DNA of 64,000 nt. Origin: Phycisphaerales bacterium. GTDB taxonomy: Bacteria; Planctomycetota; Phycisphaerae; UBA1845. Position 1 is the first letter of the stretch. Every line of letters begins with the position of its first letter. The DNA lies in NCBI GenBank assembly GCA_020639115.1, contig JACKHG010000003.1:186001-250000 (forward strand), in the 5' to 3' direction. Of this stretch, positions 52,777 to 61,413 are shown in pieces. The notes under the pieces are model-generated. The model was not told the DNA's origin. It searched no databases and saw nothing but the letters and a program-made list of their open reading frames with translations. A program made the translations under genes and the position numbers.

Positions 52777-53196
52777 TCAGGTGGTCAGTTGGCGGGCGAT
52801 GGCGAGGAAGTCGCACCACACGTTTTCGCTGAGGATCGCGCCGTTGTCGTCGTACTCGAAGACGTGCAGGATGCGGAAGGTCAGCGGGCGGTCGCGGCCG
52901 TCAAAACCAAACGGCTGGCCCGCGGCGCGGCCCTCCCAGATCGATTCGTCAACGACAAAACCCTCGCCGTACAGCCGGCGCACGCTGCGCGTCCGGCCGT
53001 CAGCCAGGTCGTCGAACATGTTCTCGTAGAACGCGCGGGCGTTCTCCCGGCCTACGGTCGGACCGCTCGGCCATCCGACGATGTCGTGGCGCGCGTCCGG
53101 CGCCAGCGTGGCCAGCACGCCGTTGACGTCGTCGCTGTGCTCGTATTGAAAATGCGCATCGATGAGACGGTCCACCTGTTCGCGCGAAATGCCCAT
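52777..53196 (-). CDS. SnoaL/NTF2-like protein
   Basis: The 139-residue protein starts at ATG 53196 after AGGAG. Its pattern (helix EQVDRLIDAHFQYEHSDDVN, VLATLAPDARHDIVGWPSG, ENARAFYENMFDDL and the strand-rich C-terminus) is the NTF2-like cone fold of SnoaL-type proteins. Members include polyketide cyclases, ketosteroid isomerases and proteins of unknown role. Without catalytic Asp/His residues identified by alignment no activity can be stated. It is monocistronic, flanked by repeats on both sides. Confidence 0.65.
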   Translation of the reverse strand: MGISREQVDRLIDAHFQYEHSDDVNGVLATLAPDARHDIVGWPSGPTVGRENARAFYENMFDDLADGRTRSVRRLYGEGFVVDESIWEGRAAGQPFGFDGRDRPLTFRILHVFEYDDNGAILSENVWCDFLAIARQLTT

Positions 53197-53346
53197 GTGA
53201 CGGCTCCTGTCCAGTGATGAGGGTTTGGCCCGGCCCGCCGGGAGGTGGCGGTATTCTTGACAGCGCCCGGCGCCGCCACCAGAGGCAGCGGGCGGCCCGG
53301 GACGCGACGTCGGGCAGTCGGTAGGTGCATGCGGAGGGGCAGGTGT

Positions 53347-53374
53347 GGGCACTGCTCGAGAGCGGTGGCACACG
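53347..53374. repeat. Palindromic interspersed repeat, third copy
   Basis: GCACTGCTCGAGAGCGGTGG followed by CACACG, matching the copies at 14208 and 14252. It lies in the gap between the SnoaL-like gene and the frameshifted lipoprotein. Confidence 0.75.
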
Positions 53375-53389
53375 CACGAACGCCGCGGG

Positions 53390-55587
53390 CTATTGTGCCG
53401 CAGCAGGGGCGAAGAGGTACACGGCTGGCTCGTCGAGGTTCGTGACGGCGATGACGTCGCCGCCGGAGACGATGCGGCCGAGGGTGCCGGCGCCTTGCAC
53501 GTCGGCAACGCGCACGGGTTCGTCCACGGCGTAGGGCGACTCGGTCTGCACCGCGACGACGGTCGAATCGAAGTTGGCGACCATGGCGATGCGGCGCGTC
53601 GCGAAGTGGGCGATGTCGAGGGCCCGGCGGTTGCCGATGCCCGGAAGGTCCTGCGTGTTGAGCACCTCGAGCGTGTTCGCGTCGATGACAGCGAAGTCGG
53701 TGCTGCCGACGGCGTCGTCGACCGCGACGGCGAGAACAGCGCCGTCGCCGCTGAGGGCGAGCGCGACGGGGCTATCGCCGGCGCCGAGGCTGATGTCGAT
53801 TTCGGTCGTGGTGTAGGGTGCGGTGGTTTCGACGGCGACGACCGCGCCGAGTCCGGCGAGAAAGACGCGGCTGCCGTCGGCGGCGTAGACGAGGTCGTGG
53901 GCCAGGACGGTTCCGCCGGTGGTGGCGGTGAGGTCGAGCGCGGGCGTCACGAATCCACCGGTGGCGAGGTTGACGAAAGACAGGAGGTCGGCCTCGCCAT
54001 CGGGGGCGGTGTCGGCCATCAGCACGGCGAGTTGTCCGCCGGCGGGGCTGAGCCGCGCCTGCACCGGTTGGAATCCTCCGGGCGTGAAGAGGCGGCGCAG
54101 CACGTCGGCGAGGTTGGAGTTGTCGGTCCGCACGAGGTTGACGCGGTCGTTGAACTGGGCGGCGGTCCCGGGCACGTACACGACCGTATCGTCCATGGAA
54201 AAGTCAATGGTGTTGCCCTGGTAGCGCAGGGTGGCGGGCGTCTCGGACGCCGTGCGTACGACCGTGCCCGCGGCGCGGTTGAACGTCACGACCTGCGGCG
54301 GCGTTGCGACGGCCAGGGCGAGGCGCGTGCTGTCGGCGGCGATGCCCACGGCGCCGATATAGTCGCCGGTGACCGTGGGGGGAATCGCCAGCGTGGCTGC
54401 GGCGAAGGGTGTCGTCGTGGCGAACTCGACGGCGTCGACGGAGTTCAGGTCGGTGAGCACGCCCGCGGTGCCATCGGGGGGCAGGGCGATCAGGTCCGGG
54501 GCGAAGCCGTCGGGGAGTTCGACTTTGCCCAAGCGGCTCGCGAGGGTGGCGGCTGCCCCCGTGGACATCAGGTCAAGCGTGCCGTAGATGAAGTCGCCGC
54601 GTGCTCCGCAGGTGAGGGAGCTGAAGCGGTGACGGCGCACCGCCACGGCGAGGAAGTGGCCGGTGAGATCACCGGTGTCGGGATCGCGGGTCAGGTTCTC
54701 GAGGCGGGCGATGGTCTGATCGCAGCTTGGCGCCAGCGTGCGCTCGAGCGCGCAGAATCCGATCGAGCTGGCGTTGCCTTGTAAAAAAAATCGGCGCTCC
54801 CGCCGAATCCGACGCGGGTGATGATGCCGTTGTTCTGAGCGCTGAGGGTGACCGTGCCGTCCTGCGTTTCGCCGACGTCGGTTCCGTCCGGATCGAAGGT
54901 GGTGGCCTCGTCGAGGACGTAGCGGCCGGCGAGGTCGACGTCGACGGTGCCGGTGGGCACGCGGAAGCGGAGGCCGTTGGTGTCGAGCAGGGCGAGCGCG
55001 TCCTGCACTTCCGGCAGGGCGAGCACGTCGGAGCAGCTCGCGGCTGACACCGGTCCGGGCGGGGCGAACGACAGGGAAATCTGGGATAACGTCAGACTGA
55101 CTTCCCGATCGGCAGTGGCAGCCATGCACAGGCCGAATGTCCCGCTGTCGACGAGTGGGAAGTTGCTGTCCGAGACCGTGGCGTTGGGAGGGCTCACCGC
55201 CACCGAGCCGTTGCTGTCCATCGTGATGTTGAACAGGCTGAAGTCCGGAGTCGTCTGGCAGGGATCGGTGGCCGACCCCGGAGCGATCAGGATCAGCAGC
55301 GAGATCGCGACGGAGGTATCGCCCCCGGGTCCGTTCGAACCGAAGTCGATGGCAACGTCCGCCGGATCGAGGGACAGGGTCGCCGACTCGCGATCTCCGC
55401 TCGGCAGGTCGGCGCGGATGTCGAGAAACAGCCCATTCTGAACCGGCGCCGACTGAATATCGGCAAACACCCCGTCCGTGCCCAGCACCAGGGCCACGGT
55501 GTTGTCGGTACCGCCGTTGTTCGGTGGATTGCAGGCGATCGAGGTGAACAGCAGGCCCCCGATGCAGCCAGCGATCAGTGCACGCAT
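53390..55587 (-). pseudogene. Large secreted lipoprotein, frameshift at a T8 run
   Basis: The start at 55587 (AAGGAG upstream) opens a lipoprotein signal with lipobox TSIAC. The N-terminal part, beta-rich, runs to the eight-T tract on the coding strand (54783-54790). There the frame must gain one base to continue as GGSADFFLQGNASSIGF and on through about 460 residues of beta-propeller-like repeats (VALALSGDGAVLAVAV, LAHDLVYAADGSRVFLAGLG). The total would be about 732 residues. T-run indels are common sequencing errors, but slippage on such a tract is also known. The product would be a membrane-anchored periplasmic propeller protein of unknown role. Confidence 0.7.
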
Positions 55588-55698
55588 GACATGCTCCTTC
55601 TCACCAGGATTCGAATGCATCGCACGATAGGGTGAATGTAGCCGGTGCCAAGCGTCCGGCAAGGGCGCACCGCCGAACGTATGCGCCCAGACGCCGCT

Positions 55699-56037
55699 CT
55701 AGGCCGGGCAGGGCTCGATGACCGCGCTCATGCTGCCGGCACAGTGGGCGATATCGGGGTCCGGACCAAAGGCGTGGATCTGCTCCTGCTTCAGCTCGGC
55801 GTGCTCCTTGGTGGTCGTCGCGACGATCACGCGCCCGGTCGTGTCGACCATGCGCGCCATGCGCCAGGCGCCGGACCAGGAATGGCCGAAGAGCTTCATG
55901 AGCATGCGGATGACGTAGTCGTAGGTGTGATGATCGTCGTCGAGCAGCACGACGTTGTACGGCGGCAGCTTGCGCGGCTTCGGGGGCGCCGGCTTGACAG
56001 CCACCGCCGATTTCGGCTGGGAGGGAGCTTCGACCAT
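55699..56037 (-). CDS. clpS: ClpS-like N-degron adaptor, atypical
   Basis: The 112-residue protein starts at ATG 56037 (GGAAGGAA upstream). The N-terminal extension is Pro/Lys-rich. The core PPYNVVLLDDDHHTYDYVI and TTTKEHAELKQEQIHAFGPD matches ClpS-like proteins of Planctomycetota. Compared with E. coli ClpS, N34 is replaced by D33 and the substrate-binding H66 by D65 (MARMVDTTGR). These residues bind the free amino group of N-degrons, so specificity should be altered. It lies 35 bases after miaB on the same strand and is likely co-transcribed with it. Confidence 0.75.
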   Translation of the reverse strand: MVEAPSQPKSAVAVKPAPPKPRKLPPYNVVLLDDDHHTYDYVIRMLMKLFGHSWSGAWRMARMVDTTGRVIVATTTKEHAELKQEQIHAFGPDPDIAHCAGSMSAVIEPCPA

Positions 56038-56072
56038 CGCGGTTCCTTCCGGTGATATTCCCGCAGCCGCGG

Positions 56073-57593
56073 TCAGCCGTGCAGCGGGATGGTCAGGGTG
56101 CCTGCGGCATCCCGCAGGCTCGGCTTCTTCGCTTCGGCGCCGGCGGGTCCGCCCACCGGCTCGCCGAACAGGGTGAGGGCCGTGGCACCGGTGATCTTCA
56201 CCGGTTGCAGCCGGCCGATGTAGCCCGCGTCCCCGCAGAAGACGACGATGCGATCGCCGCGCGTCCGGCCGACGAGCTGGTCGCTGCGTTTCCACGACAC
56301 TTCCTCGCCGCGCGACTGCTCCGCCTCCTGCGCTTTGATGGCGGCTTTGCTGTACCCTTCGACGAGCACTTCAACGGTCTGCCCGATCATCGCCTGCGTC
56401 TGCGCCAACGAGATGCGCTCCTGTGCCGCGAGCATCCGCTGGTTGCGTTCGCGTTTCACCGCATCGGGCACATCGTCGGCCAGCGCCTTATCCGCCACGG
56501 TGTCAGGCCGCGGCGAATACTTGAAGCAGAAGATGTTCTTGTATCGGACCTCGTCGAGCAGCGCGAGCGTCTCGGCGAATTCCGCCTCGGTCTCGCCGCA
56601 GAATCCTACAATAAAGTCCGTGGCCAGGGTCATGTCCGGCACAATCGATCTGCCGCGTGCAATCAGGTCCAGATAACTCTCCCGCGTGTACTGCCGCTTC
56701 ATGCGTTTGAGCACGTTGTTCGAACCGCTCTGCACCGGCAGATGGAGATACTCGCAGACGCGCGGCAGGTCGCGCATGGCTTCGAAGATTTCGTCGCGGA
56801 AATCGCCGGGATAGCTCGTGACGAAACGGATGCGTTCGAGGCCTTCCACGTCGTTGAGCAGGTAGAGCAGGTCAGCCATGTTCACCGGCTTGCCGCCATC
56901 TTGATGCAGGTAGCTGTTGACCGTCTGCCCGAGGAGCGTCACTTCCAGCGCACCGCGATCGACGAGCATTTTGGCTTCGTCGACGATCTGCTGCGGAGGC
57001 CTGCTTCGTTCCTTGCCGCGCGTGTTGGGCACGACGCAGAACGTGCAGAACTTATCGCAGCCGCGTTGGATGCGGATGTACGACTGAAGCGTGTTGGCGC
57101 TCGGCGCGGGGTCGCGCGAAAGATCGAGCGCTTCCACCGAATCGTATTCCAGAGAACGTTCGAGCAGCGTGCTTTTGCGTTTCTTGTCGAGCGTGAGCGC
57201 GACGGCTTTTTCGCGCGTGGCGCGGACCTCTTCGATCATCGCGGGGATCTTGTTGAGTTCACCCGGCCCGCAGACCAGATCGACGTAAGGCACGTTCTCC
57301 ATGATCGCGTCGGGGTCGCGTTCAGCCATGCAGCCAATCACGCCGACGACCATGTCCGGGTTGCGCCGCTTGGGTTTTTTCGCAGCGCCGAGGCGCGACA
57401 GCGCCTTCTGCTCGGCGTGGTCGCGGACGCTGCACGTGTTGATGAGCACGACGTCCGCGGCATCGATCCGGTCGACGAGGCGGTAGTTGCGGGCGCGCAA
57501 CTGCCCGAGGACCAGCTCGCTGTCGAGGACGTTCATCTGACAGCCGAGGGTCTCGATGTAGACGGTGGGTTGGCGGGCTTCAGTTTGGGGCAT
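56073..57593 (-). CDS. miaB: tRNA-2-methylthio-N6-dimethylallyladenosine synthase MiaB
   Basis: The 506-residue protein has the MTTase N-terminal domain (ETLGCQMNVLDSE and INTCSVRDHAEQKAL), the radical-SAM motif IQRGCDKFCTFCVVP near residue 160, and a C-terminal TRAM domain ending with GATALTLFGE. It methylthiolates i6A37 in tRNA using two iron-sulfur clusters; the three MTTase cysteines are C18, C54 and C88-like. ATG 57593 was chosen because the family N-terminus follows. clpS is the next gene of the operon. A long frame on the plus strand is a shadow. Confidence 0.95.
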   Translation of the reverse strand: MPQTEARQPTVYIETLGCQMNVLDSELVLGQLRARNYRLVDRIDAADVVLINTCSVRDHAEQKALSRLGAAKKPKRRNPDMVVGVIGCMAERDPDAIMENVPYVDLVCGPGELNKIPAMIEEVRATREKAVALTLDKKRKSTLLERSLEYDSVEALDLSRDPAPSANTLQSYIRIQRGCDKFCTFCVVPNTRGKERSRPPQQIVDEAKMLVDRGALEVTLLGQTVNSYLHQDGGKPVNMADLLYLLNDVEGLERIRFVTSYPGDFRDEIFEAMRDLPRVCEYLHLPVQSGSNNVLKRMKRQYTRESYLDLIARGRSIVPDMTLATDFIVGFCGETEAEFAETLALLDEVRYKNIFCFKYSPRPDTVADKALADDVPDAVKRERNQRMLAAQERISLAQTQAMIGQTVEVLVEGYSKAAIKAQEAEQSRGEEVSWKRSDQLVGRTRGDRIVVFCGDAGYIGRLQPVKITGATALTLFGEPVGGPAGAEAKKPSLRDAAGTLTIPLHG

Positions 57594-58004
57594 TCCCACG
57601 GTTTCCAGGCGCACCGAATCCAAGCGGGCATGGTACGCACTTGCCCGCGGGTTGGCAAGGGCGGCCCGGCGGGGCTCTTTGGCGTAATTCCATGATCTAC
57701 AGGAGGTTACGATCCGAACCGGTCGGCGCCGAGCCGCAGGCATGACTCTGCTGTCGTGGATTTCATACAGTCTTCACTTGAATCGCGTCCATCCGGCCGA
57801 TAACTTGGGCAGCGGGAGTAGAGGGAGAGTGAGGCGACCACACCTTATTCTCTCCGAACGAGAATCCAGGCAGTGACGCGGCGTTGAACGTGCGTGCGCG
57901 CCTTCCACCCGTCGGCAGCGGCGGATGGCGGCGATACGCGTGCGGTTGGCGCGGCGTCAGGCCACAACACCAGCGTGCCAACGCCGGGCGGGGAGAGACG
58001 AGAG
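57594..58004. other. Non-coding gap with inverted repeat
   Basis: No gene is visible. ATTCTC (57847-57852) and GAGAAT (57860-57865) form an inverted repeat with a seven-base spacer, possibly an operator or mRNA hairpin. GGGGAGAG before ATG 58005 is the ribosome-binding site of the next gene. Confidence 0.5.
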
Positions 58005-58733
58005 ATGCAAAATTGTGTACATGCCGCGCGGGCGGCAGGAATGCTGGTCGCAGTTGCGCTCTGCGGTGTGCCGGCATTCGGCGCCGCCATCACTATCGAT
58101 AACTTCAGTGCTGCAACCGCGTCGTGGCCGCTGGATCAGAACACCATCGGCAATCCCGAGGTCGAGAACGTCGGGCCGGGCATGGGTGTGCTGGGCGGCG
58201 TGCGCAAGACCTCCATCAGCAACTTCGTGCCGGGTGGCGGCATCAACCACGTCGAGGTTGGTGTTTTCCCAGAACCGGCCCCGGGCTTCTTCGATTTTGC
58301 CGCTTCGGTCGGCACCGCGGGCGATCTGACCCTGCGCTATGACGGGGATCCGAACGCCGACGGCCTGTCGCCCAACCTCAACTTCGATCTCACCGCCAGC
58401 CCCACGATCGAAATCGTGTTCAGCTACTTCGACTACGCCAACGATGAACCGCTCGACGTCGATGTGACCGTCCGTGACGGCGTCGGCGCGGTCCAGATGG
58501 AATCGCAGTCGCTGAGCCAGGTGGTCGATTTCCCCACGCTGTACACGATGTCGTTCGACTTTTCCACGCGGGCGGGTACGGTGGACAAGACCGACATTGA
58601 TAGCATCGACGTGGAGTTCGCTCCGGGCGCGGCGACCGATTTCCGCATCCAGGAAATTCGCGCCGTACCGGAGCCCGCCGCCGCTGCGCTGCTGGCGCTG
58701 GGCACTCTCTTCGTTGTCCGTCGTCGCCGCTGA
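58005..58733 (+). CDS. PEP-CTERM protein
   Basis: The 242-residue protein has a signal peptide (about residues 1-27), a beta-rich body and the C-terminal anchor VPEPAAAALLALGTLF followed by VVRRRR. Exosortase would sort it to the surface. The body contains many Asp-rich turns (DGDPNADGLSPN). It resembles the PEP-CTERM protein at 34.4 kb only in anchor and signal, not in the body. It converges with the octaheme cytochrome gene with a 48-base gap. Confidence 0.8.
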   Translation: MQNCVHAARAAGMLVAVALCGVPAFGAAITIDNFSAATASWPLDQNTIGNPEVENVGPGMGVLGGVRKTSISNFVPGGGINHVEVGVFPEPAPGFFDFAASVGTAGDLTLRYDGDPNADGLSPNLNFDLTASPTIEIVFSYFDYANDEPLDVDVTVRDGVGAVQMESQSLSQVVDFPTLYTMSFDFSTRAGTVDKTDIDSIDVEFAPGAATDFRIQEIRAVPEPAAAALLALGTLFVVRRRR

Positions 58734-58781
58734 TTCCCGCGGCGCGCGGCGCTCACCCGTCCCTGGTTCGCCGATCGAACG

Positions 58782-61139
58782 TCAATCGCCCGCCGGCAGG
58801 GCTTGCGCCTGCGCGGCGAAGTACGCACGCGCGTCGGCAGGAAGTGCCGACTCACCCGCGGCATGCGCGTAGGTGGCGTGCGCAGCCGGCACGTCGTGGC
58901 GCTGCAACTGGATCTCGGCGAGCAGCGCGTAACCGTCGGCGAATCCCGGATGCCGCGCCAGCGTCTGCTCGAGCGTGGCGACCGCCCGATCGGACTCCCC
59001 CGACTTCTGCAGATAAAACGCCAGTGCCCATGCGTAGCGGGGCACGAACGGCGCGAGCGCACTCGCCTTTTCCAGCAGCGTGACAGCCGCCTCTGGATCG
59101 TCCTCGGCGCTGAGGATCGCGAGGTTGTAGGCCGCCGGCGCCGACCGGGGATCGGCGTCGAGCGCCGCACGCAGCGCTGCGCGGGCTTCGGCAATTCGTC
59201 CCTGCCCGCCCAGGAGCAGGCCGAGGTTGAGCTGAGCGGCTGCGCTGGTCGCGTCGAGCGCGACCGCCTTGCGCAGATGCTGTTCCGCGCCCGCGGCGTC
59301 GTTGGCGGCGTCGCACGCGAGGGCCACGTTTACGTGCGCCCCGGCGCTGTCCGGTTCGAGCCGCAGCGCCTGCGTGAATGCGGCGAGGGCTCGCGACGGA
59401 TCTTTGCGATCCAGGAAGTAGTTGCCGAGATTGACGCGTGTGGTGAGGTGGTCGGGTCGCACATTCATTGCCGACTCGAACTCGCGCTGAGCCGCAGCCA
59501 CCGCGGCCCGTCCGGCTGCGTCGGTCACCAGATCTTCCGCACCCGCCAGCGCCGCGGCGGCCCGCACGCGCACGAGACGCACGGGGTCGCTGGTCGCCCC
59601 GATCAGCGCCTTGACCGCCTGCGGATCACGATTGCCGCGCATTCCGAGCGCCGCGCTTGAGCGCACGAGGGGCGACGGATCGGAGAGCGCACCGAGCAGC
59701 ATGGGCTGGCACGCTGGGTCCGCACAATCTGCCGCGAGCCGCACGAGTGCCGTCGCGAAAATCTCATCGTGCTTCGCGTCCGCGACGTACGCCGCCATTG
59801 CGTCGAGACGCGACCAGTCCTGCGCCCGGGCAGCCGTGACGAGGGCCGCTGCCTCGAGCGTCGACTGCTGATACTCCGCGTCATGCCAGGTGGCGACCTG
59901 CGCGTTGGCCCAATCCGCCGAGCGGTTCTTGTGGCAGTTGTTGCAGGCGTTGGGGGAGCCGAAACGCTTTGTGGCTGCGGGCATCGGCGGGCGCAGCGAG
60001 TGATCGGTGCGGCGCATCCGGGCGAACTCGCTCTGCGGCATGTGGCAGGCGACGCAGTGGCCGGCGGGACCGTCGGAGGCGTGGTGACTGTGGGCAGCCA
60101 CGTCGCGCACGCGCTCCAGATGGCAGGGCAGGCAGGCATCGTTCGCGTGCGCGGCGGTGAAGCGGTAGCGGCCGGAGGACGTGTGGCAGTGCAGGCAGTC
60201 GAGGCCGCCGCGCCGAACGCAAGGGTTCAGCAGCCAGGTCGTGTAGGTGTATGTCTCGCCGAGTTCGCGGCCGTCGGGATAGAAGTCGTGATCCTCGAGC
60301 GTGAGCAGGTCGAAGTGATCGAAGAAGCTGTCGCCCGGCTGGAAGTTGTCCGTGAGCGTGATGCGCTTGGCGTGGCAGGTCGCGCAGGCGGCATCGCGGA
60401 GCGCGGGCTTCATCGTGCCCATGCTGATGATGCGCGCGTCGGCGGGCTTTTCGCCGTGCTGCTGCGCCGCGGTGAAGGCGCGGACGTGTGCACCGGCAGG
60501 TCCGTGGCAGGTCTCGCAGTTGATGCCCGCCTCGCGCCAGGTCGTGTGGTAGGTGTCGTCGGCGACCGAATAGTTCACGGCGTACTGACTGACGTGGCAG
60601 TCGATGCAGGCGGCGTTGAACGTGTAGCCGCGATCGCGCCAGTCGAACGGCGTGCCGTCTTGCGCGGGTGTGCCGTCCGCATGGCGGCGGCCCGCGCTCG
60701 CTGGCACGTCGAACCACTCCTGCCGCCGCACGTCGAAGCCGATCGGCAGAACCTGGAGGCGGCCGCGCTCTACGGGCGTCAGGAAATACCACACGTCGCG
60801 GCCGCCGAACGCGTGGGACACCCTGTAGCTGCGCGCGTTGTCGCCGGCGGTCGCGACGACGCGCACGGTCGCCGCGTCGCGTTTGAACTGATAGTTCGTC
60901 GATCCGACGCGAAGGGGTTCGCGCCGCTCGAGCCTGGCGAGTTCGCCTTGGGCATCCTCAACGGTGAGGAGGGTGCGACGGTGGAACGACGTGGACCACT
61001 TGGCAAAGAAGTCCGCGTGGCAGCTTCGGCACGAGTCGGAGCCGACGAAGGCGTTGTCCGCGGCGCTCGGGGGATTCGCCCCAGCCGGCTTGAGGCATGC
61101 AATCAGGCACAAGATGGGTAGTGCCGCAGTGCGGATCAT
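58782..61139 (-). CDS. Octaheme cytochrome c with HEAT/TPR C-terminus
   Basis: The 785-residue protein has a signal peptide (about 1-21) and eight CxxCH haem motifs in the first half: CRSCH, CIDCH, CETCH, CATCH, CLHCH, CLPCH, CVACH and CNNCH. The second half has HEAT-like helices (LVRSSAALGMRGNRDPQAVK) and then about six TPRs (AGAHVNVALACDAANDAAGA). The haem part resembles cytochrome c554-type multihaem proteins, which carry electrons in the periplasm. TPRs probably bind partner proteins. The redox partner is unknown. A TATGTA box lies six bases before the start, with TTGACG 16 bases upstream of it. Confidence 0.85.
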   Translation of the reverse strand: MIRTAALPILCLIACLKPAGANPPSAADNAFVGSDSCRSCHADFFAKWSTSFHRRTLLTVEDAQGELARLERREPLRVGSTNYQFKRDAATVRVVATAGDNARSYRVSHAFGGRDVWYFLTPVERGRLQVLPIGFDVRRQEWFDVPASAGRRHADGTPAQDGTPFDWRDRGYTFNAACIDCHVSQYAVNYSVADDTYHTTWREAGINCETCHGPAGAHVRAFTAAQQHGEKPADARIISMGTMKPALRDAACATCHAKRITLTDNFQPGDSFFDHFDLLTLEDHDFYPDGRELGETYTYTTWLLNPCVRRGGLDCLHCHTSSGRYRFTAAHANDACLPCHLERVRDVAAHSHHASDGPAGHCVACHMPQSEFARMRRTDHSLRPPMPAATKRFGSPNACNNCHKNRSADWANAQVATWHDAEYQQSTLEAAALVTAARAQDWSRLDAMAAYVADAKHDEIFATALVRLAADCADPACQPMLLGALSDPSPLVRSSAALGMRGNRDPQAVKALIGATSDPVRLVRVRAAAALAGAEDLVTDAAGRAAVAAAQREFESAMNVRPDHLTTRVNLGNYFLDRKDPSRALAAFTQALRLEPDSAGAHVNVALACDAANDAAGAEQHLRKAVALDATSAAAQLNLGLLLGGQGRIAEARAALRAALDADPRSAPAAYNLAILSAEDDPEAAVTLLEKASALAPFVPRYAWALAFYLQKSGESDRAVATLEQTLARHPGFADGYALLAEIQLQRHDVPAAHATYAHAAGESALPADARAYFAAQAQALPAGD

Positions 61140-61271
61140 TGGTTCTACATACTGCGCGAGTCGCGGGCGTCAATGTGGCGGCGAGAGTTGCAGCCGGTGC
61201 TTGTCCGCATGTGCGGGTTGTGCAGCGTCCGTACAGAGCCCCCAGTTTGCCACTATGACGCGTTGACTTGG

Positions 61272-61300
61272 TTGAAATAGGGTAGGACTAACGTTAGGAT
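61272..61300 (+). promoter_or_regulatory. Sigma70-like promoter of the large secreted protein
   Basis: TTGAAA (61272-61277), a 17-base spacer and TAGGAT (61295-61300). The leader to ATG 61414 is about 107 bases. Confidence 0.5.
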
Positions 61301-61413
61301 TCGAATTATTCAGTGCCATCGGGCAAAAACCCATCGCAGCCGGTGCGTGACGTTACCTGGGCCGTCTTGAACGCAGGTGCCGGGGCACGATCTTGGAAGG
61401 GGAGCACGCCATC

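Noticed and set aside
56052..57695. 547-residue plus-strand open frame
   Set aside because: Antisense to miaB, no recognisable domain.
59769..61121. 450-residue plus-strand open frame
   Set aside because: Antisense to the octaheme cytochrome.
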